Source of the DNA: a virus
Virus record (IMG/VR): IMGVR_UViG_3300042867_000217
Coordinates: 1-25,320 of that record
Length of the DNA stretch: 25,320 nucleotides
Direction: 5' to 3' (one strand)
The position numbers and the translations under genes were made by a program. The notes under the pieces were generated by a model. It had not been told where the DNA came from. It did not search any database and worked only from the letters and a program-made list of their open reading frames with translations. This document shows, piece after piece, positions 21,214 through 25,320 of the stretch (position 1 is the first letter of the stretch; every line of letters starts with the position of its first letter).

Positions 21214-22617
21214 ATGGCAATCACTGATTTTGACCAACAACAAGCAGACTTGCGAGAGCGCCGCAAACGTGCGCGAGAGGGCCAACAATTCAATGCGATT
21301 CCTGGACAAATGGTGTCAGGGCATTATGTCGCCCCTCACTTCACACAGGTCTTGGCCCAAGGTCTTAGGGGCTACAACGCCATTCAAGACGAGCAAAAGG
21401 CCGATCAGGAACTTAAAGACCTGACTGGCAAGCGTACTCAGGCCATGACAGACGCGCTCCGAGGGTTCACGACCAACATGACGCCTGTCCCTGAACAGCG
21501 TACCCCAATGCAAGCGGATGCTTTTGACGAAGCAGATCGTGCAAGCCTTGGCGCAAATCAGAATCTGACTGCGGTTACACCTGAGCGTAAGGCTGACCCA
21601 ATGGCGGCATTTGCGTCTTTGGCTAATTCGCCTGATTCTGCGATGCGCTCTGCGGCCACCACGGGCATGATTAATATGCAAGCAGAGCAAGCCAAATTGG
21701 CCCAAGCGCAAGCGCAACAAGCCAAACAGATGCAGCTTTTGCAGTCGGCTCAAACGCCACAAGCGGCCTTGCAAGCTGGTGTGCCTTATGAAATGGTGAA
21801 GAACTACTACGAGTCTAAAAACTTGGGCCGCGATCAAGTTGACTTTAAAGACGTTGGCGGTCAATTAGTTCCAGTTACTAAGTACGGCGATTCGCCTCAA
21901 GGCGTTCAGCCTTTGACAAAAACGGGTAATCCTTTCAGTGATTTGGTGGTTCGTGATGCTGCTGGCAACATTGTGCCAAACGCGCCGCTGGCTGGCGTCA
22001 AAACCGGTATTGCAAAAGCTAGCGCAACCACTGTAGACGCTCGCAACTTCAACACTCAGGAAAGCGAACAATCCAAGTCTTACGGCAAGACTTTGGGTGA
22101 AATTCGCGGCAAGATTACCCAGGCTGGTTTTGATGCGCCAAAACAACTTGCAAAACTTGACCGAATGGAAACATTGCTTCAAGGCATTGACGGCGGTGCT
22201 GCGGCCCCGACATTGGCCCAAATTGCATCTACAGCTAACTCGTTCGGCATCAAACTGGATGAAAACCTCGGGCCAAAAGAAGCTGCGATTGCCTTGGCTG
22301 TCAACATGGCAAGCGGTTTGCGTGAGCCCGGTACTGGCCCAATGACCGACAAAGACTTTGACAACTTCTTGAAACAAGTTCCAGATTTGTCTAAGAGTGC
22401 CGAAGGCCGTAAAGCAATCATGACCACTTTGAGGGCTGCAACGCAACGCGACTTGCAAGCCGCTCAATTTGCCCGTGATTACGCCAAGCAAAACAAAGGG
22501 GTTATTGACGATAACTTCTTTGACGCAATGGCTGGCTTCTACGCTGAACGCCCTGTGGTCAATATCCCAATGCCAGCAACTAATGCTCGCGGCAGTCAGT
22601 TCCGAGTTGTTCGATAA
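21214..22617 (+). CDS. Ejection / internal virion protein candidate
   Basis: The 467-residue product starts after AAGGA. It is helical, Ala/Gln-rich, with a long coiled coil (M-Q-A-E-Q-A-K-L-A-Q-A-Q-A-Q-Q-A-K-Q-M-Q) near residues 150-180 and a conserved-type segment G-P-M-T-D-K-D-F-D-N-F-L-K-Q-V-P-D-L near 376-393. Such proteins are packed in the head or released with DNA in podoviruses such as P22 (gp7, gp16, gp20). No signal peptide or lytic motif is visible. The assignment is by composition and gene order. Confidence 0.7.
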   Translation: MAITDFDQQQADLRERRKRAREGQQFNAIPGQMVSGHYVAPHFTQVLAQGLRGYNAIQDEQKADQELKDLTGKRTQAMTDALRGFTTNMTPVPEQRTPMQADAFDEADRASLGANQNLTAVTPERKADPMAAFASLANSPDSAMRSAATTGMINMQAEQAKLAQAQAQQAKQMQLLQSAQTPQAALQAGVPYEMVKNYYESKNLGRDQVDFKDVGGQLVPVTKYGDSPQGVQPLTKTGNPFSDLVVRDAAGNIVPNAPLAGVKTGIAKASATTVDARNFNTQESEQSKSYGKTLGEIRGKITQAGFDAPKQLAKLDRMETLLQGIDGGAAAPTLAQIASTANSFGIKLDENLGPKEAAIALAVNMASGLREPGTGPMTDKDFDNFLKQVPDLSKSAEGRKAIMTTLRAATQRDLQAAQFARDYAKQNKGVIDDNFFDAMAGFYAERPVVNIPMPATNARGSQFRVVR

Positions 22618-22625
22618 GGAAGAAC

Positions 22626-24650
22626 ATGGCGACCAAAATTTACCAAGTCCAAGCGCCTGATGGCTCCATGATTAAAATCGAGGGGCCAGAGGATGCCACG
22701 GACGACGAACTGATTTCAGCGGCTCAAGCCAACTTTAAACCTGAACCACAAGCGTCTTTCGGCCAAAAGGTGCAGGCTTCTATGCCTGGACGCATTTTGC
22801 AAGGCATCCGTGACCCCGTGGACGCTGCTGCTCAGTTGTTGCCTCGTGGCGCTGAAATGCTGACCTCTGGTTTTGGCCTTGCACCAAACCCTGTTTCTAA
22901 GTTCTTTGGTCAAGAAGCGCAGCGGGTTGATACGGGCATCCAAGAAAACGAGCAAGCATATAAAGCGGCTCGTGAAGCCACGGGTCAAGAAGGCATGGAC
23001 GGCGCTCGTTTGGTTGGCAACATTGTCAGTCCAGCAAACTTGGCTATTGCAACAAAATTGCCAGCGGCAACCACGACATTAGGCCGTGTTGGTGTTGGCA
23101 TGACTGGTGGCGCAGCTGGTGGATTGCTTACCCCTGCAACCGATAAAAACGTGAGCTTTGCGGCACAAAAAGCTGGTCAAGTTGCTTTGGGCGGTATTGC
23201 TGGCGGCGCACTTGGCCCTGTTGCTGGCAAGATTGGTGATTTTGTCGGATCACAGATAAAACGCTTTCAAAACATTGGCGACAATGAAGCGTTTTCCATT
23301 GCCCGTGAATTTTCCGAAAGTTCGGGTATTTCGTTTGATCGACTGTCGGTAGAGGATAAATCGGCCTTGGTCAACATGGTCAAAACCTCGGCAAGCAAAT
23401 ACAAAGGCGCTGACCCTCGGGCTGTTGTCAATGCCAAACAGTTTGAGGCAGAGGGCATTCCTTACCTGCAAGGCCAAGTGACCCGTGACCCCGGCCAATG
23501 GGCACAAGAGCGCAATTTGGCCCAAGTGCTAGGCACTGGCGACCCTTTGCGTGATCGCATTGCCCAACAGTCCCAAATGCTCCAACAAAAGATTGGCGGC
23601 TTTGCTCAAGGGGCGCAAGAGGAACAGCAAGGCGGCAAAATGCTTGCACAGGCTTTGCGTGATTACGATGTGAAGCTGTCTAAAGATGTTTCGGCAAAGT
23701 ATCAAGCCGCACGGCAATCGGCTGGCAAGGATGCCGAAGTTCCAATGCAGGGCTTGGCGCAAGACTTTGCCAATGTGCTTGACACGTTTGGCGATAAGGT
23801 TCCAAGCGGTGTTTTAAACAACTTCAAAAAATACGGCATTGCCCCAGGCGGCGATATGACTCAGCGCAAGCTGTTTACCGTTGAAGAAGCCGACAAGCTC
23901 TTGAAGGTTATCAACGCTAACCAAAGCAGCGACACAGCTACAAACGCCGCATTGACTGAACTGAGAAACGCTGTCAAACGGTCGGTGGTTTCTGATGCTG
24001 GTGTTGAGGATGTATTTACTCCAGCCCGTAAAGCAGCGGCTGAACGCTTTTCCTTGCAAGAGGCAGTGCCAGCCCTTGAACGTGCGGCAAGTGGCACAGC
24101 AAACCCTGACACGTTTGTGCAGAGCTTCATTGTTGGTAAAAACGCACAGTCAGGCCAAGTCAAAGAAATGGCTCGGTTGCTTCGTGAACAATCCCCTGAT
24201 GCCTTCAATGAAGCACGGGCACAGATTGGCTCTTACCTGCAACGCAAAGCCTTTGGCGAAAACACGGCTGGCGATAAGGGTATTTCGCCTGAACGCTATG
24301 CCCAAGCCTTGCGTGAGTTTGGCTCGGACAAATTGGGCGCTTTCTTCACGAAGGCAGAGCTTGACCAAATGCGCCGACTTGCCCTTATTTCGGCAAACAT
24401 TGAGTCACGCCCTGCTGGTGCTGTTCCAATTGGTTCAGGTACGGCTGGCTTGCTAACCAACTTGGGTGGAAAAATCAGCGCACCACTTCGCGCACTTGGT
24501 TCAACCATTACGGAAGAATCAAACGTTCGAAGTGCAATGTCGCCTAAGATACGCCCCAAACTTACGCCCGAGGACATACGCCTTATTGGGACGATCACTG
24601 GTGGCGCTGGTTATGGTGCGGGAGCGTCTACGGCGAATCAACTCAAGTAA
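22626..24650 (+). CDS. Large ejection / DNA-transfer protein candidate
   Basis: The 674-residue product starts after AAGGAAG. The first 35 residues (I-Y-Q-V-Q-A-P-D-G-S-M-I-K-I-E-G-P-E-D-A-T-D-D-E) form a small beta-alpha unit seen at the N-termini of many phage virion proteins. A Gly/Ala-rich hydrophobic stretch (about 145-205) could form channel helices, and the remainder is helical with little else recognisable. It fits the third ejection-type protein of a short-tailed phage. The 3' end is antisense to part of a leftward micro-gene. Confidence 0.7.
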   Translation: MATKIYQVQAPDGSMIKIEGPEDATDDELISAAQANFKPEPQASFGQKVQASMPGRILQGIRDPVDAAAQLLPRGAEMLTSGFGLAPNPVSKFFGQEAQRVDTGIQENEQAYKAAREATGQEGMDGARLVGNIVSPANLAIATKLPAATTTLGRVGVGMTGGAAGGLLTPATDKNVSFAAQKAGQVALGGIAGGALGPVAGKIGDFVGSQIKRFQNIGDNEAFSIAREFSESSGISFDRLSVEDKSALVNMVKTSASKYKGADPRAVVNAKQFEAEGIPYLQGQVTRDPGQWAQERNLAQVLGTGDPLRDRIAQQSQMLQQKIGGFAQGAQEEQQGGKMLAQALRDYDVKLSKDVSAKYQAARQSAGKDAEVPMQGLAQDFANVLDTFGDKVPSGVLNNFKKYGIAPGGDMTQRKLFTVEEADKLLKVINANQSSDTATNAALTELRNAVKRSVVSDAGVEDVFTPARKAAAERFSLQEAVPALERAASGTANPDTFVQSFIVGKNAQSGQVKEMARLLREQSPDAFNEARAQIGSYLQRKAFGENTAGDKGISPERYAQALREFGSDKLGAFFTKAELDQMRRLALISANIESRPAGAVPIGSGTAGLLTNLGGKISAPLRALGSTITEESNVRSAMSPKIRPKLTPEDIRLIGTITGGAGYGAGASTANQLK

Positions 24651-24704
24651 AACTGAGTAAAAGATGATGCCGATGGTCAGGCCGATGGTGATTTCATAGT
24701 TCAT
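24519..24704 (-). CDS. 61-residue membrane micro-protein (third gene of leftward cassette)
   Basis: The ATG at 24704 is separated by two bases from the previous leftward stop, so it is probably coupled. The 61-residue product has one hydrophobic helix (residues about 4-22), then an arginine run (R-R-R-R) and a basic tail. Its last 44 codons overlap the 3' end of the rightward ejection gene on the opposite strand, which is unusual. It has no SD of its own. Coding status is moderate; a shorter protein ending elsewhere is not possible in this frame. Confidence 0.4.
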   Translation of the reverse strand: MNYEITIGLTIGIIFYSVLLELIRRRRSRTITSATSDRPNKAYVLGRKFGAYLRRHCTSNV

Positions 24705-24706
24705 AA

Positions 24707-24835
24707 TCAGCGGCCACAATTTTGGTTTTGCAAAATTGCTTGCAATAATTTGTCTATGTGTCTCAAGCCCATAAAGATTTGAATCCACAGGACAAAACCT
24801 ACAACCCAAATAGTTTCGACAATTTTATCTTCCAT
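24707..24835 (-). CDS. 42-residue membrane micro-protein
   Basis: The 42-residue leftward frame has an excellent SD (AAGGAG, 6 bases before the ATG) and lies nine bases after the previous leftward gene. One hydrophobic helix (about 8-24: T-I-W-V-V-G-F-V-L-W-I) precedes a short charged tail. It probably forms a single-spanning inner-membrane peptide. A lysis or exclusion role is speculative. Confidence 0.65.
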   Translation of the reverse strand: MEDKIVETIWVVGFVLWIQIFMGLRHIDKLLQAILQNQNCGR

Positions 24836-24844
24836 GATTGCTCC

Positions 24845-25210
24845 TTACAGGCTTTTGCCCTTGGTTGTTCCAGAAATTGCCAAAAACAAGCAAAGCCAAT
24901 CGCCAATCTCTGAGGCAATTGTTCCACCACTGCTAACGTAATCACTTCTATCCGCGATGCGTCCAGACATATCGCGGTACAAGATTTCGCCATATCCGTT
25001 GGCACAATCCTTTGCCGACAATGTTGAGATGTAAAAAGAAATCTCCTTGTGGTAAGTCCACTTGGTCATCATTTCTGCACCTGTGGCAGTCTTTTTAAGG
25101 TTTTTGCCTTGGACAATGGTTGATTGATCGGCTGACTTTACGACTTCCACCCACTCAGCATGAGCAGCAAAAGAGGCAAAAAAGGCAAGGATAAAGGCTA
25201 AGGTTTTCAT
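24845..25210 (-). CDS. Secreted protein resembling surface-adhesin E / moron product
   Basis: The 121-residue leftward product has a classic Sec signal peptide (M-K-T-L-A-F-I-L-A-F-F-A-S-F-A-A-H-A, cut after residue 18). The mature part (E-W-V-E-V-V-K-S-A-D-Q-S-T-I-V, K-W-T-Y, a single pair of cysteines at C-A-N and L-C-L) follows the general layout of surface-adhesin E-like periplasmic proteins. SD AGGAG lies 5 bases before the ATG. Being phage-borne, transcribed opposite and secreted, it may alter the host envelope. The family call is tentative. Confidence 0.7.
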   Translation of the reverse strand: MKTLAFILAFFASFAAHAEWVEVVKSADQSTIVQGKNLKKTATGAEMMTKWTYHKEISFYISTLSAKDCANGYGEILYRDMSGRIADRSDYVSSGGTIASEIGDWLCLFLAISGTTKGKSL

Positions 25211-25235
25211 GGTTTCTCCTGTTGATGAGGACTCT

Positions 25236-25264
25236 ACTATACAACAGATTTTTGCGCTTGTGTG
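25236..25264 (-). promoter_or_regulatory. Weak promoter for the leftward cassette
   Basis: On the minus strand TATAGT (25241-25236) lies with a poor -35 (CACACA, 25264-25259) at 17 bp. It is located suitably for a leader of about 20 nt before the SD of the secreted-protein gene. The rest of 25211-25320 is a divergent gap whose right side has a TAAAAT (25292-25297) with no good -35. Confidence 0.4.
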
Positions 25265-25314
25265 AGTATGGTAAAAAAAGATTTAAAGCGGTAAAATGTA
25301 GGGAATCAGTTTTT

Positions 25315-25320
25315 AAGGAA
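25315..25320 (+). promoter_or_regulatory. Ribosome-binding site of a gene starting beyond the window
   Basis: TTTTTAAGGAA at the right edge matches the sequence before the coat and decoration start codons (ATGs 14258 and 15301). A rightward gene probably begins a few bases outside the window. Confidence 0.6.

Noticed and set aside
21865-22491. Leftward 208-codon ORF
   Set aside because: It is a shadow of the ejection-type gene; no SD or family resemblance.
1-25320. CRISPR array or anti-phage defence operon
   Set aside because: No regularly spaced repeats and no recognisable defence nuclease, helicase or toxin-antitoxin pair were seen.

Overview
The window is a stretch of a double-stranded DNA tailed-phage (Caudoviricetes) genome or prophage. 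It has small terminase, large terminase, portal, scaffold, HK97-type coat, adaptor, a gp10-like tail-hub protein and large ejection-type proteins. There is no tape-measure, tube or sheath gene, so a short-tailed (podovirus-like) virion is the best reading. NinB, NinG and small proteins of the 'QEPVAW / GLTDEE' type are common in temperate-type phages of Proteobacteria. Base composition and codon use look moderate and suit a betaproteobacterial (Burkholderiales-like) host, but that is inference. No tRNA, integrase, repressor, lysozyme or CRISPR array is visible.

Layout. (1) 1-2827: a rightward early or middle operon that starts at a near-consensus sigma70 promoter at the left edge. It is a chain of very small genes, nearly all joined by 4-base ATGA/GTGA overlaps, ending in ninB and ninG. 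(2) 2828-3103: a gene-free stretch with a promoter followed at once by a 19-position terminal helix enclosing about 100 nt of further hairpins. This is the most interesting non-coding element. (3) 3104-7730: a small membrane protein, a small soluble protein, a second promoter, then terS, terL, a small gene and a portal with a long coiled-coil C-terminus. (4) 7776-11847: small membrane proteins (holin or spanin candidates), micro-ORFs and a 935-residue tail fibre or adhesin. (5) 11844-12444: a leftward HNH-AP2 homing endonuclease with its own promoter. (6) 12445-17126: two small structural genes, scaffold, major capsid, decoration-like protein, a 184-residue protein and an adaptor, with hairpin/terminator structures after the coat and decoration genes. 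(7) 17123-17770: a second leftward HNH endonuclease (NUMOD4-HNH-HTH). (8) 17771-24650: a small gene, the gp10-like hub, a GNAT-like acetyltransferase, a protein ending in a peptidase S74 (intramolecular chaperone) domain and two ejection-protein candidates. (9) 24519-25320: a leftward three-gene cassette (signal-peptide protein resembling surface-adhesin E, plus two tiny membrane proteins) that looks like a moron. The window ends at a ribosome-binding site for a gene just outside.

Working together: the left operon would serve DNA metabolism and recombination before packaging; terS/terL/portal package DNA; scaffold, coat and decoration build the head; adaptor, hub and fibre form the short tail; and the large alanine/glutamine-rich proteins are candidates for internal proteins ejected with the DNA. 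The two homing endonucleases and the right-end leftward cassette are accessory insertions. Family calls rest on reading the protein sequences by eye; no database search was run.
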